Below are positions 32,601-47,600 of a stretch of 64,000 nucleotides of DNA, in pieces. The notes under the pieces were generated by a model. It saw only the letters and a program-made list of their open reading frames with translations, did no database searches and had not been told where the DNA came from. The position numbers and the translations under genes were made by a program. Position 1 is the first letter of the stretch; each line of letters begins with the position of its first letter. This stretch comes from Colius striatus (Eukaryota > Chordata > Aves > Coliiformes > Coliidae): positions 57,127,367 to 57,191,366 of the forward strand of contig NC_084760.1 of NCBI RefSeq assembly GCF_028858725.1, read 5' to 3'.

Positions 32601-35600
32601 TTCATCCTTGGAACAAAAAGTGCTCTGTAATTGCAAATGACAGGCATTTTTTCTTGGCCATCCTTGGAGGACGGTATCCTGGAGGATAGTAGTATGAGCA
32701 GACCCTCATCTGTGCTGAAGAAATGAAGGAAATGGCGTACAAGATTCTGTTCTGTCATCATTCTGCTACTAGTCATGAGGGGACAAAATGATTCTGTGAT
32801 TAACCCTTTGGATACATCTATTTGATACAGCAGGGCAAAGAGTTGGCCATAGTACAATATTTGAGTATTCATGCACCTTCATTACATGAACATAATTGAA
32901 CTAGTTCAGCTGACATTTATTAAAAGCTGTAAGCTCATGTTTTCCTAACTTTTTTTCCCCTTGTGATTAAAAACATTCTTAGATGGGCAAAGTACTTTCT
33001 TCTTACTTTTTTTATAGGACTGGGTGGTATGCCATACTTGGGGTCAGGGCTAGCTAAATTTGTCTTGACCCTCTGGAAGTACTGCCCATCTGTTCTGAGG
33101 GATTGCAGCCAAGAAGGGAAATGGGTGACTCCTCTGGGGTGAGTAACCTTGCTTTTCCCTGATCCATTTCACAAGAAAAAAACAGAGATTTTTTTTTTTT
33201 CCTTTCTCCCTCACCTTCAGTTTCAGTACAGTTCATTAGCTGTGAGTTTCTAGTGCCCTGAGATGGTATCTTTAGCCTGCACACACAGCATGTGTTAGAG
33301 ATTTGTTGGTGCTGAGTGGGTGGCCTGAGGCAGCGCAGCCAGTTGCGATGCTCCTCTCCATGCTGCTGGTGAAAGGGAGAATTGGTGTCACCCACACAGC
33401 CAGTGTCGGTGGTGTTCCCTGTGCTGGTCAACTCTTTGTCTTGCAGCAACCAGCCCCTTTGTTTTAGCAGGACTGTTTGTAACCATAATCAGTTGACATC
33501 AGTAGTGTGGGATTCACAGTCTTGTTCTCAGCCACTGTTCTGTTTTAAACCACTGTGTTAGCAGCGTACTTCTTTATGAACAACTTGGTATCACAGGTCT
33601 TTGGTAATCTTCTCCCATCCTTTTTTTTTTCCAATTTGGAAGCTATAAAAGATATAATGTCATTTGCTCTTTTCTGTGGGCTTTTCAACTACTGTCCAGT
33701 TTTTAAGAGAAAATCGCACATGCTTTTTTTGGTGGTGGTTTTTTTTTGTAAATAGGAAAGCAGATCACAATAGAGGTAATTAAAAAAAGTTTTATTGCAG
33801 GATGAGTACTCTACTAAATGCACTGATAAAATAGGAAGCATATAGGAAAAATTGCATCTGTAGATACCTTTCACACTGCAAAACAATAACAAACTTTTTT
33901 TGCTGTTGTTCTTTACATTGTATTGTATATTTAAGTTTATATAGATGTATAAATGTATACAATATACATATATCTGTATATACACACACATAATATATTT
34001 CAATTTACAGGATTTTTGACCATTGCTTCTTACTCAGGGAATCACTATGTTATACAACATTGGGTGCAGTTGAGGAGACTGCCTTTGGGAGCAGACATGG
34101 TAGAGTTGCCATTCATTTGGTGATGACTTTTCAAATTGTTTGTCAGCAATTTGAATTTCTTGCTACTTGCAGAGTAGAATGAAAAGTTTTGGTTCATATA
34201 ATGATTAAAAGGTCTTATTGCTTTGAAATACAGAAAACCATGAACAAAATCCCAAAAACGATCTCCAGAGATAAGGAGTGACAGTGGGCATAGCATGACA
34301 AGCCAAGATCACGTCTAGCAGACTGGAGACTTAGGTTTACTACCTCTAATTATAGTTGTGTAGCCATTCTAACTGGTTGATAGTTTTAATTTATTCATTT
34401 TCTTTCTTTCTTTTTGCTTGAGTCTAGCTTTGAGTCTGGTGTGTAACTGATGTAGACTCCTGAAGTTCCTGAGTGAAAAAAATCCTAACACAGATAACAT
34501 TTATGAAAGCCGTTGATACTTTTTCTATTTTCTCCCCTTTGTAGGTGGCCTTCTAATCTCCTCAGCTCACTTTGGAGCATATGTGTGTGGTACTGATATA
34601 GATTACAACACAATCCATGGATTAGGTATGTTACATATTTCTAAGCTGCTAAGAATACTGATGATAGCAGAGGATAGTGAGTTTCAAAGCAAGATTAATC
34701 TTCACAGAATTTATTTGGTCCTGCTTATTTTTGTTGACAAGTTTACGTGTATCCTTGTTAAGCCATTCTCTTATTTTCTAAGTGGGAAATAGTTAATCAA
34801 AAGAATCATGAAAACCAAAAGAAAGCTAGATAGTTAGAACAGCTGTGTACTTTCTTAGCTTGTGGTATAGGAAGCTTCTCATAACTTAACCTAGGAAGTC
34901 TAATCCCATTCTTGCTTCTCTGAAAAACTGCAGTGCAAATTATATATGACTTATTGGACTGGCTTATTAGAGTTGAGGACACCTCACAAACCAACACATT
35001 CATAAATGTGTTTTGCGACAACATATTCAGATGGTGCAGTAGAAACTTTCTCATGTATTTTCATTATTCTTTGCCACTTGTGAAGCTTATCACAAATACT
35101 TATGACGGTGAGTAGAATAAGGCAGGAGATAAATGTCACATACAAACCAGAGTTTAGGTATTTTCCTTTAAAATAAATAGTAGCGTATATGAAAGCTTTT
35201 CCTATAAAATAGTATGCTTTTTTTTTCTTATTCATTCCCCACCCCCCCCTGCAGGCAAGGCAAGCAGAAAGAACCAGAAATGGAGAGGGCCAGATGAAAA
35301 CATCAGAGCTAATCTCCGACAGTATGGTTTAGAGAAATATTATCTTGATGCACTAGTTTCTGATTCCTCGAGACCAATATGGCGAAAAGGGATGCTGTTT
35401 GATGCAATCATTACAGATCGTGAGTTTGATAATGCTTTTTGTTGCTTAACAACAGTGACTAAAATGTTATTGCCTATATTTGTGCCTATGTACGCTGATT
35501 TAATGTCTTGAGTGCTCAGATGTGCTGTTTCCATATGATGAAAGATGGCTGTTGAGAGCAGCAGTGTGGAACCTGGATCTGCCTTTGACATTTCTGCATT

Positions 35601-38600
35601 TATTTTAAAGGTAGTTTACAAAAAAGCTGGCAATACTACTTCTTCCATGGAAAGAATATTATGTTCACCAGTAGAAATCCATATGGCTGAAAATCATCTG
35701 TCTAAGAGTGTCGTTCAGTAAAAGCCTATCATTTATTGATGCACAGAGACTTGTGATCAGAGTGATCCATACTGATGTTAGGACTTGATCTGCAACACAC
35801 TGGAGTCTGCTGTGCAGCTCTGATAGACTTCTGGAGGCTTATGTTAAGTGCTTATTGGAGTGCTTCCAAAGAGAAATTTTAATGTGTTTCTGATACCTTT
35901 AACTACTGGAAGCACTGGTGGTCTGAAAGGATTCTTGGCTTTTTTAGAAACCTGTGTACTTAACAGCATTTGTCATGCATGAGAGGGAATGGAGGCTAAG
36001 GGAATGCATAAAAGATGTTGGTACAGCAATTTCTGATGTCTAGTGTTGGCTCTTATGACAACACATTCATATTAATTAACAATAGGAAGTATGACTTTAT
36101 GAGTTACCAGATAATTTTTATTGCTAACTGTTACTTGGCCTGTTTGACAATAAGATGATGTAGAATATTAACATGACTTAAAATTAACTTTACAAACTGT
36201 ATCACAACTTCTGTGTTTATGACACAATGATGTTGGTGATTCTGTAATGCAGAAACAGGTCTCACAAAACTAAATGTGTTGAATAGGAAATAAGTATTAG
36301 AAACGTGCAAAAAATGTATGCGGAAAAAGTCATCTCTATCTCTTCTTATCTGTCTGTTTGAGAGTTACCATTTATGTAATGTATTGCCAAGAAATTCTAA
36401 TATATACAATTTCATGTTGAAGAAGGTTAGCGAAGTGCTGAAGTGTGTGTGTCAGTCAAACAAAAGAGGATGGGATTATTTGTCACAAGCTGAAAACACG
36501 AGGGTTGTTTAATTAACAAAACGGAAAAGCATTGTCCTTAGTAGTGTACCAAATGTCTAAACTGCTAGAAGCCTCTTACAGTTAGCTGAAGGACCTTCTT
36601 TGAAACAGTTTTAAAGTAACCTTTTGGAACAGGAAGCTATCCTTGCTTTTACTTTGTAAAAGCGTCTGATTTTTTGAGCTTTGCGTAAGCCATGGTTGTG
36701 CACTGTCGTGTATGTATGACATAATTGTATTTTGTTTGGACAGAGGGTGAGGTTCTCATCTCTGTGTTATGTGTTTGCTTTATATAGCACCTTATGGTAT
36801 CAGAGAAGCTACTCGCAGAACAGGTTCACAAAAGGAGACAGTTAAGTCAGCCGAAAAAAGGTAAGTAAGCTGTCTTGTCTGTTGTAGAATATAAATGTCA
36901 TCATGGAAACCCAGTCACAGTTTTAGAATCTGTATTATTTCTTGGTTGACTGTCAGCAGTTAGAAAATGACAGTAATAATAATGAAGAAAAAATCTTTTT
37001 TGTTCTGTTTGCAAAACTAGAATGTCACTTTGTGAAATCCTCTTGGGTTTATTTTCCCTACTTATTGTTCGCATATATGTATTCAGGTTTCAAATCTTCT
37101 TTCTCATCTTTGTGAGCCTCCATTGCCTTGTATTTCCTATTCTCAGGAAGTTCTTTTCAGTCTGTGGAAGCTGCAGAACCAGTCTGAAATGGAATACCTC
37201 TGTTTTACCGTAATTTTCTTGGATTTCCACTACTCTTTTCTCTTCAGAGATAACGTGTGGCTTCTTCACTGCCTAGCCTTCCTTATCTTCTGCCTTTTAC
37301 TCTAAATTGCCCTTAGGAAGGTGCTGTGCAAAATAACTAATCCCAGCACAATTGTGATTCTTTGGAGATGATAGTCTGAAGAGGGACTGTCCCAGTAGGG
37401 GAATTTGAGAAGTCGTGTTCCTCAGTAGAAGTTGGACTGGGTTGTCCTATGTCCTAGGTAGTTTTGCAACTCTCAGGTAGTGCTCTTTTGTGGTTTAGGT
37501 TCTTTAGTTGTTTGTTGATTTTTTTTAATTAAAAATGCAGGTTTTACCCATGCTTTTATGTTTTTACTTCTCTTATTTTTTTTTTTTAGCACAGAAAGTA
37601 ACACCTTCGTTTCATCCAATTATCATCTAAGTGACATCTTTTTTGACCTTTTGAAGTTTGCAGCAGAGCATCTGGTGATCGGAGGAAGATTAGTTTACTG
37701 GCTGCCGATATACAGGCCTGAGTATGTATTTCTGATTTCTGGTATGTAGTATGTCAGAACAGATGCTACATTCTCGCTGTGCTTTCTTTTGGTGTGTAGT
37801 ACAGCTGGAACTTCCATAGTGCTAGCACTTAAGAGTAATGATTAGACTTTCTATTATAAAAGTTCATATAAGGGAAAGCTGATTTTAAAATGTATTTTTT
37901 GGATGGAGATGATTCCTGAGTATTACCAAAAAGAAAAAAGCCTTCACATGTCCTAGCAAGTGCATGTCCAGTGGGTTGAGGTTTAAAAAATTAGAAGTTT
38001 AGAAAATTAGACTTTCAAGGTGCAGATAGATTTTCAAGATAGTAGTAGCAAGGCTCTTAATACTGATACATGTTTCTACTAGAGTAGTTGATAGAGGTGC
38101 ATGACATGGTCCAGTCAAAGGACATTCCTGGCTTTTGGGGGTTTGGCACTACTAGCTTAGCTTTCTTCTGAGAAGTCTCAAGTCAAGTGACCAATAGATG
38201 GCAGTGAGAGGCAGGAAGCATAGGGGAGCAGCCCTGTTAAGGACGAGGGAGGCCAGCAGAGACCGCACGATGCTGTATGCTCGTTAGCGCAGCCTGGGCT
38301 TAGAACTGGTTTTAAAAGAAAAGTCATCTGTTTGCATATCAACAGATAAGGTTTTGAGGCATTTTTTTTGGTTGCTTTTTTTTTCCCCAAAACTATTTCA
38401 CAGTAAAGTGGGGAGTTAATGTTCAGTAGCTGTTTCTAAGTATCATGCAGGTGCACTCTGAAGGTAGCTTCTACAATGTTATACGTTTCTATGTACAGTT
38501 GAACTATGCTGATATATACAGTGGTTGTTGTCCCTGATTTCAATGTGGAAGTAGCTTGTGACAGTCCTATATATGACTATTACATGCTGTTTTGAAAATT

Positions 38601-41600
38601 TAGGAATCTAAAGGAGCCATTTCTGTTACATGCTTTCGTAACAAAAGAGCACACTTAGTAGATTGCTTTTTTTTTAATGATAGAATTGGTACCTTAGTCT
38701 TTTTTTTTTTTGTAAGACTGTTGACAAACAACAATGAATGCCATTGCTAGTATTTTAACTACTTGTTCAAGATGTCTGTCTATACATACTTAATCCTGAC
38801 AGACTGTGCAGTTGTGAATTCCATGTTAACAAACTCTGTTTAGAATTACTGAATCTATTCTGTTTGTCAACACACCAGAGCTTTCTGTCTAATCATTGAA
38901 CTTTGGTAAGAGCATACTTCCTCAGTATAGCAGTATAAAGTTTGTAGATTTCGATAACTACTTTACTGTTTTAGGGAGATCAGCTCTCAAACTCTAGTGG
39001 AGTTACCTCTTAAAAAGTTAATTTGTGCATACTGTTGTGATTTGAAATCCTACAGTCACTATATTAGTACAGATTATTAATGTAGTCACTTTATCTTCAG
39101 TTTTAATGATGAACACAGGAAAAAACATTAAAGCAAGTATATGAGAGGAAGGTAAGGTGCTGTCTAGTAATATGTTTGTTGTCATGTATCCCTTTGCAAC
39201 ACTTGCCACCAGGTTCATGTGCTGTTTGAGAACCTTATGTACTACCTTAAATTAAAACCAAAATTGGATCAAAATGGATGTCTGTTAAAAACCACTGATA
39301 TTATATTTCTTACTTGATAGTGTTCTGAGTTTTACCTGAAGGAACATAGAAATATATGCATTAATGCTAACAGACAAAGCTTTTTAACAAAGTGATAGTG
39401 ATCTCTCCCTCTGCAAGATAGCATCTCGCTCCAAAGTTTACTCTTTCAATCTGACATTGAAATCATTGTTGAGTCTGAATTCTTTTAATTCCTTTGCAGT
39501 CAGGCCTTTGTGTGGTTATGAAGAGAAACTTTTAGAATGTGTCAGGAGTGCCTACCTTTGTAAGAGAAATAGGCAGTTTGGTGGTACTAGATGCATCAAA
39601 AGTCTTGTGTAATAGATAAAATAATTGGGAATTAATTTGACTCTCCTTTGTGAAAAGCATGTTCTGACTTTGTCTAGCAGAAGTAGGTTCTTGATTCCAC
39701 ACATGAGAAGTGACTGACAGGTGGTTTTGCTATCTGGAAGTTTTGGAACAATGTGAAGAGGTGATACTGTTTGGGGTCTTTCCTGATTACAAGTCTGTAT
39801 TTGATATTTTCTTACTTATTTTATGAGCTCACTATTGCCTTTAAGAAATGCCGATTTTTCATCAGCACCTAGATGGATCCTATTTCGGGTTATTACATTT
39901 GACTTCTCTAAAATAGACTTCTTTACAGGAAGATTGTGAAGCTTCTTCTTTGCATCTTTTCAGTTCAAGTGATAGGTGTAAAGTTGGTTTGTTCTGCATT
40001 TTTAGTGTCTGACTTCTGTTAAACCCCAAGCACCAGGGAATCATGAGAGCAAACATTTTATATTAGATCGTGGTTGCTGATAGTACTGTATACTCTTTTC
40101 TGTATTGTGTTGTAGTAACTTACAGAAAAGCTTGTTAGGAAAACTAGAACTAAATGACTGATCCACATTTCAGTATATAAGAAGGATATTTGATCTCATA
40201 TTTATCTTATTAGCTAGGTCAATACTTCCTGTATTCTTACAGTAATGTGCAAAGCTCTTTAATCCTTTAATTCCTTTTTCATCTTTTGGAGAAACTGAAG
40301 AATTGAAAGCAGTCTAGATAAAGATATTTCTATAGAAAATAGTATGCTTATGAGATAGAGATGTTTAAAATACTCTTAAGTGCTTACTTCTATAGACAGG
40401 ATTTAGTTGCAAGACAATGTTGCTACCATCTGTGTTAAAAGATAGTGGATTCTTTTTCTTCTCTTTAGAAGAAGTAATTACAATGTGAAAAGTTTCTAAC
40501 ACTGAATTCTGAAAGAACTCCAGGAACATCACTGGTTTATTGCAATTTACAACTGAAGTGTAATAGGCTCCTTTTAGAGAGACAGGGTTAAGTCTCTTGT
40601 TCCTGCAATTTTGTATGTGGTAATTGTGGAATACGTTATAAAAATCACATCTCTGATTGGATAAGTTATTACTCCTGAGTGGCTGAGATATTTTCTACTT
40701 GAAATTGTACAGACAGGCCTCCGTGCATACATCAATATAATGTAAATACCTGTAAAAAATAGGGGAGTGGTGTTGTCTGTTTGCTGTGAGGTTTTAATTT
40801 GTTCTGCAGATTTTATGTCCCAAGATGATTTGAATATATGATATAAAACCTCTGGAGCACCAATACCTGAGTTCCTTCAGTCAGATTAAAACCTATAGTA
40901 ACTTTCTAATGTAAACCATTTTTTGAAAAAAATCTATATGAATTTTGTTTCAGAGTCTTCCAATTTGTGAACTTACAGCTCTATGAATGTTTATTTCCTC
41001 CAGATATACAGAAGAGATAATTCCCCGCCACCCGTGCCTGAAACGTATTAGCAACTGTGAGCAGATGCTTTCCAGCCACACATCAAGGCGCCTGATAACC
41101 ATGGAAAAGGTGAAAGAATTCAAGGTAAGCTTGGATCCTCAATTATATTGTGTACAATAGCTATTGCATTCATAAGAAGTTTGTGTTATTCAGCATTTTA
41201 TCCTTATTTCTATCACACTTGAGGTTTTTTATGATGAGAGTTAGAGCCTTTGTAATGTAGCTACACATTTCTTTAAAATTGAGCAGTGATTTAAGGGACT
41301 GTTTTGGTCTTGGTCTTTTTGTTTTTCTCCTCAGATTGTAATTAACTTTTTATCCCAAGCAAGCTACTTAGTAGTTTGAAAGAGATAATTGCATTTATGG
41401 TGACTTGTGAAAGTTGCATATGATTTTCTTGGGAAACAACTCTGAATCCCATCCACAGAGATGCCTGGATGCCATTGATTTAAACATTAAATGCCTTTGG
41501 GTATTGCAGCACAGGTGAATTGTATTCAGTTCTGTTTCTTTATTTGTTAGAGTTATATTTTTAAGCATTTAAAACAATATTGTAGCTGTGACAGAAGTAC

Positions 41601-44600
41601 AGTGAAGCACATTGGCTTTTTTTTGTTGTTTTGAGACATACCAAGTGCCTCTCCTGAGACAGTGGGACCAAGGAATATTGCCTTCAGGTTTCTTTTCTGT
41701 TCTTGATTCTTCTGTCACTTAAAACTGTTAAAAGAGATATTAAATAAAGGTGAAACAAATTCTTAATGAAGACATATGCAAACGGCGGGCAAATGGTTTT
41801 AGTACATTCCCTGTGAGTTGGAGGAGCTGTTTTAAGAGACAGGTGATACACTCAGAGTGCTGTATCCACATGGGGCTTGCACTAATAACACAGCAGGGAT
41901 TCAGGACTGTATTCATAATGCTTATGGTGAGTGAGATTCTTAAGCAACACCTGTTTTATTTATTTATTTATTTTTAATCATTGTAGGTGGAGTTCAGAGC
42001 CAGAGCTGCCAACTTCACTGGTAGCAAACCAAGGGGATAAATTAGGAACGATTTTTGACATGGATGTCTTAGGGTGTTTGTGGGAGTTTTTATTTCTGCA
42101 AGTGTTGCAGGGTGGCTGCATGTTCTAATTTAAAAAATATATATCCACCCTTTTGCAAATAGACTTCCCTCATTTATTATCTTGCTTTGTACATCACTCG
42201 TTTATCAGTACATGCTTTGACAGATCCATATCTGGAAATGCTTAGCTCTCAGCACCTGAGTCTAGTTGGCAAGCTTGGATAGAACTGTGCAGGTGCTTAC
42301 ACTCAGGATTCCAGATGTTTTTTAGAGATACCAGAGCACATGCACTGTTTTTGATGCAAAACTTGTCTAAATAACAAAATACATATTGACTCATTAGATA
42401 GTGCCTGCTTGGTTTAGGGTCTTGTTGTTTGGTTTCCACCTATCTAAGATTTCCCCACGCCAGTGTCCATTATCCAGGCATGTTTTTTCCTTAGTATTCT
42501 GAACAACTTTTGGATTGGATACTTCTGACTCACCAGACAGGATCATAAAATTCAATAGTTGGAGCTTTGACTGTCTTTTTCCTAAATGAAAGTGAATTTT
42601 TATGATCACACAAGCATTTCTGTTTACAGACAGCTCCTGTCTGCTTCGCTAAACTGGTCTGTAACAGGCACTCACAAATACCTTTTAATTCAGCTTAGCG
42701 TAGTACTCACAAGCAGCTAAGGAATTTTACAGATCACGTAGTGTCGTTATACAGTCCTTTAGTTTTCCCTGTGTGTATCACTAATAGCAAATTGCAGGTT
42801 TCACAGTAAATTGGGTTTCACTATTAACAGCCTAAACTGGAGATGAATTCAATCAGTTACTGACTGAAATTGGTGGTGCAATTTGATTGTGCTTCTAATA
42901 TAAAGGAGACCAAAGTGTTTCCTTTGTAAAAATGTAAAAAGTGACTATGTCTAGTTGAGATATTTATCCATCATAGTTAGTCATAGGCATGAAGAACATA
43001 AATATTGTATTATAAACATCACAAAAGGTGGTATATGACTCACTGTCTTCTAAACATTCAGTCTGTTCTGCTTAAATTTACAATGAAATCATGCCAACTG
43101 GAAAAGATTTCTTACTGAACACAATGTTGATATGAACAGATTTTTCCAGCATGTGCAAAATGTGAGCAATAGAGTTATTTGGTTTTTAACGTTTAAGGCT
43201 CTTTTTTGACAGTCATGGTGGTCATTAGTAACTCCTCCTCCCCAGTCTTAAACTACACTGATAATAATAAAAGTGAGTGAAGGCAGTTGTAGAGGGCAGC
43301 TGGCAGTAGCCAGCTAGTGACTTCTAGCCTTCTAAAACTCTGGAGGCAGAAGTATTAGAGGAGTGGAGAACTGGAGCATGGAATGGGACAAATGAGAAGC
43401 GATGCAAGGTGAGAGCGTACTAGCCTGATATGTTACTTTTTTCTATGGACATAGCATCTCTTCTCTGGTATTAAATGGATATGAATCTCCCCCATATCTC
43501 TCTATACCTGAAATAAAACCTTCTAATTGATGTTACAGTGGGCAGGACTGTGTGTGAATGTTCCATCAGTGAGCTGTGAGGGGAGGTTTTTTGTAGCAGT
43601 GAAAACAGCAGTTCAGCTCTCCTGAAGTCTGTAAGCATTTACATGTAAGAACTGAAATACAGTGGTGCTGGAAGAATGAGAAGCTGTTGACTGAATAGAT
43701 TTGTATCATCATATCTGTTAACTGTGACTTAGTAGGTGTCCAGTCTTCTGCTTTAGGTGAGGGAAGGGTTCTTCCTGCCCAAATCAAACGAAAATTTACC
43801 TTCCATTGTGCCAGTGTATTTTTCTAAAGCCTTCAAATATACAGTTATGTCAAGCTGAAAGGCTTCACTCTGTGCCACCTGTATCTGAATTGTCATCACT
43901 TTTTTTTTTTTAAATTTATGTGTCAAATAACTAGTAAGTGGTTAATTAGTAGAAAAATTGGAGTATAAAAACTTTTACAGCCTGATTACCCCAGGGGTTC
44001 ATGGGAATCTATCTGGTGATCAACAAACTGTTCTCAAAAGTAGCAGACTTACTAAGTGTTTAACTGTAGAGCTGTTTGGTGTTCACTTTCTTGACAACAG
44101 CATGTCTAGCTTTCTGTTTTCTGAGGCTTCTTGATTTCCCTGCGCTGAAGGATTTCAGCTATTGATGAAGCGCTTGTTTCATTCCTCTGCTGGCTGTCCT
44201 ACAGGAGTATTTTTTTACCTCTTTGACTGGTTAATGCTATCTAGTTCTGAAGTTTGTAATCAGAACTTCTTAAAAAATACTGGAGGAGAGATATGTAATT
44301 GACCAGGAAGAGACAGCTACAAATATTGTAGCAAGATGAGACAAAAAGCTTGACTGAAGGACAAACTCTGAGCGTATGGCTGTCCATGAAAGGACTCTGG
44401 GGCATACAAACAGGTCAGCATTTTCACATCACATGGTCACTCCAGAGTCGTTGCTGGTGTAGAATTTTTTCCTACCAAATTTGTTAGTCTCTGTTCCTGG
44501 ATATGAATGGCTGGGAAGTTGGGTTTTTTTCCTTTTAAACAAAAAAACCTGCATGTGGGTAATTACACTGAGTCTGAATTGAGGCATGCTAGATTCACAA

Positions 44601-47600
44601 AAAAACTATAGAATATCAATATTTGCCAAGGTTTAAAGAAGAATAAAGCTTTCTTGTTATCTCTGATCTTCCTCTCACCTCTTTCATTATTTGAGATCTG
44701 TAGTATCTTTTTTAATGTTATCTTTAGAACAAGTAAGTGTTTAGTTGAAAATTTATCTAAAAGCAGTTTGACAGCACACACTTTGCCAAAGAGCTTTGTT
44801 GATTTTCATTTATCACAGAAGTCATCGTAAAACATTTCCGAGGAAAAATTTTGTGTGATAACTTTTGTTTCTAATTAGTCTGCTGTTTTGAAAGCTGAGG
44901 TTATTCAAAGTGAGAAACGAGAATGATGATAAAGAAGGACCAGAGATCAACGAACAACTTCGGTTCTGTCTTTTGCAAATAAAGGAAGAGGTCTTTGCCA
45001 TTTTGGTAGTGTTGGTAGGCTGGGGAAAACTGGCAGAGCCAAGAAAGCTGATAGTTTCTGGTCACTCTTGGAAATGATTTCTTGGGAAGTATGACTGTTT
45101 TGTGTTGACCAATTACAACCTTTATACCTTAAACTATGTACAGTTGTTTCAAAGGAAACGAGCGAAAAAAGCTGCTTATCTCTAGATGTAGTTGTGTATC
45201 ACAAGCTGTGTCAAGAGGAGGAGAGAGACTATTTCCCTTAAAACGCTATGGTTCAACTCTGTTCTCTGAACTTGAACTTTTCTCTTGCTTTTTCCTAAAA
45301 AAACCCCATAAACATCCATCTTAACTACACTGGACAGTTAATGCACTGGAAGAGCTGACACAGTCACTGACACCTTCCATAAGAGATCTTGTCTTACTAC
45401 AAAAGGTTCCTCTCAGATATTTAGAGTGCATATTCTACCAATTTATGCTACTCAAGATAGAGCTTAACTGAGGATGTTTGACTCACTTTCTTACAGAAAC
45501 GAGCTGGTGCCTGATGCCCGGGCAAATTCTAGTGCAAATAGTCACCACAAATTACTTCATGAAGATTATTTCTCATAAGTGCTTGTTTCTTTAGAGTTAA
45601 ATGCAGGCAGCCTCTAGTGGTCAGATGGTGGCCACTCAGCTCCCTGTGTAGATGTAAAATACCTTAAGTTAGAATTTGTTCAAAAATCATTAGTCTCTGA
45701 AATCTAAGAATTCATTTTACTTTGACCATTTCTTATGTTGTCCATAAAACTGTTTGTCCAGTAAATGTCAGCATCTCTGGGTGGTTCAAGATTTCTTTTC
45801 TTTATTCCTTTTTAAGAAGTAGTTCCCAATCCTTTAGTTCCTTTTAAAGCAATTGAGAAGTCACATGTGTACAGGCAAGAGGTAGGGAATGGAAGCTCTT
45901 AAGCTGGAGTTAGTGATGTGGACCAGGATCTTCCTCTGTAAGCTCTTCCAAGAAATCTGTGCCTGACTGCCTGTCTCCTCTCATCTAGTGAGCAATGAAT
46001 GATTTGTGGAGCTTTTGATGAGGCCTCGATTTACAAAATGGTTTCTCCTGTGGACTGATGCACTAAAACCTCTTTCCATCAGATGAATGCAGATGCATCT
46101 CATAGCTGTGCTTAACTTGAAGTCTGTTCTCTTACATATTATATTCTCTCTTTTGCCATCACCAGCTTGAGGGTAGAGGGGGATGATAGTTCCTTTCTTC
46201 CTTCCTCCTTTCGCCTTTTGTTACTTCAGGAATCAAGATGAATGGTTTACAGAAATGTGATCTCTTAGAGGTTGTGGGGATTCATTTTTATGTTAAAGTA
46301 CTGTTGGCTCATATATCATTATCCTTTAGGGTCAAGTATCCCACCTGTTTCTCAAAACAAGCAATTTGTGTAGAATTATTTTTAAAAGACATCCCATAGG
46401 CATAAAAATATATGCTTAGGTCAAAGAAGGATTTCTGACCTGCAAATTCAGGGCAAGAGAAGTGGTGTTTTCCTCTGGGTGGTCTTGTATAAGAGACCTG
46501 GAAAACTGGGTACAGGCTGTCTATGAGAGAAGTATGTCTTAAATCCTCCTTTTTCCCTGGTCTGCCCTTAGTTGTGGTTTGTTTTTTTTTTTTTTCCTGT
46601 GGACATGTTAAAAGCCTGGTGATCATCAGCTGGAAAATGGTCTTGGAGGTGCCAGTCTGTCATAGGTGACTGAAAGACAAGAGATAGTATTGTGTCTGTA
46701 GTGAGTTTCCTGAGGTCATATTCTGCTATTTTTCCAACAATGCAGTATTTAAATAGAACTATTTTGCTGCTACTGGTCTACATGCTTTACATGTTAGATA
46801 TCCACATGGCACTTTGGTTTAGCAAGTTTATTTTAGGCCAGTGGCACTCTGGTATCTGCTAGGATAGCAGAGCTACTTTCATAGGAATGTCTCATTGTGT
46901 CCAGGAGAGGGCACTTGTACATGCACACAAACATCTTGCTCTGTTGAAAAACCTTTTGTTTCACTTCTTTAGAATGCATATTAGGATATCCAAAGCAAAA
47001 TGCCCTGTCGATCTTGCTAGGTGAAAGCCTGGAAAGCCTACAAAAGAGCTCAAGGGTGAGATTGCCCACTCCTTCTATTAAAATATTTTTGTAGTACAAA
47101 ACTACTGACTTGCATCTGTTTCCATGTTCCTACTACTTATGCAAAAGCATTCCACAGTAACCTTATTTTCAAATGTAAACAAATAACCCTAAACTGTAAA
47201 CTTAACTCATGAACCAATCAGTATGTTTCTACTATGCTTAAAAAAATAACAAGGATGCTTTGAGAAGCAGCATTTAGTGGAAGAGTAGTTTAGTTCTGTC
47301 ATGCTGGTTTGTATTTTCTCATTGCACAGTTCAGCTGCTCTAGTGAGACTACTTATCTCAGATCCTTGTGGCTGTTTAGGGTAGTAAACTGACATCAACC
47401 ATGAGTGTAAAAACTGTTTCTAAAAGTTGCCGTCAGTTTTCTTTAGCAGTCAGATGAAAGTTTGATGTATTGTTTATCTTACAGTATTGACAAGTATCTT
47501 AATTGTGTAAAGCCACAGTAAATGATGAACTAAACCGTTGTGCATATAATGGACTGGTTTTCTAAACTATGTTCTTGGTTGGTGTCAAATAGGTATTATG

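Larger units (their letters stand above)
30440..34544 (+). other. TRMT11 intron 7
   Basis: 4.1 kb. It holds an LTR-like block (30490-30790), a CR1 tail (31606-31753), a poly(A) run near 31930, and AT/CA-rich DNA at about 33900-34000. Acceptor CCCTTTGTAG. Two reverse-strand frames of about 125-130 codons show no recognisable domain. Confidence 0.85.

Noticed and set aside
32498-32872. 124-codon - strand frame in TRMT11 intron 7
   Set aside because: No recognisable domain, no splice context and no promoter; chance length in a 64-kb window is plausible.
33054-33449. 131-codon - strand frame in TRMT11 intron 7
   Set aside because: Low-complexity, no family resemblance; judged chance.
37380-37490. 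Possible old CR1 remnant ('gaagttggactgggttgtcc')
   Set aside because: Too short and too diverged to support.
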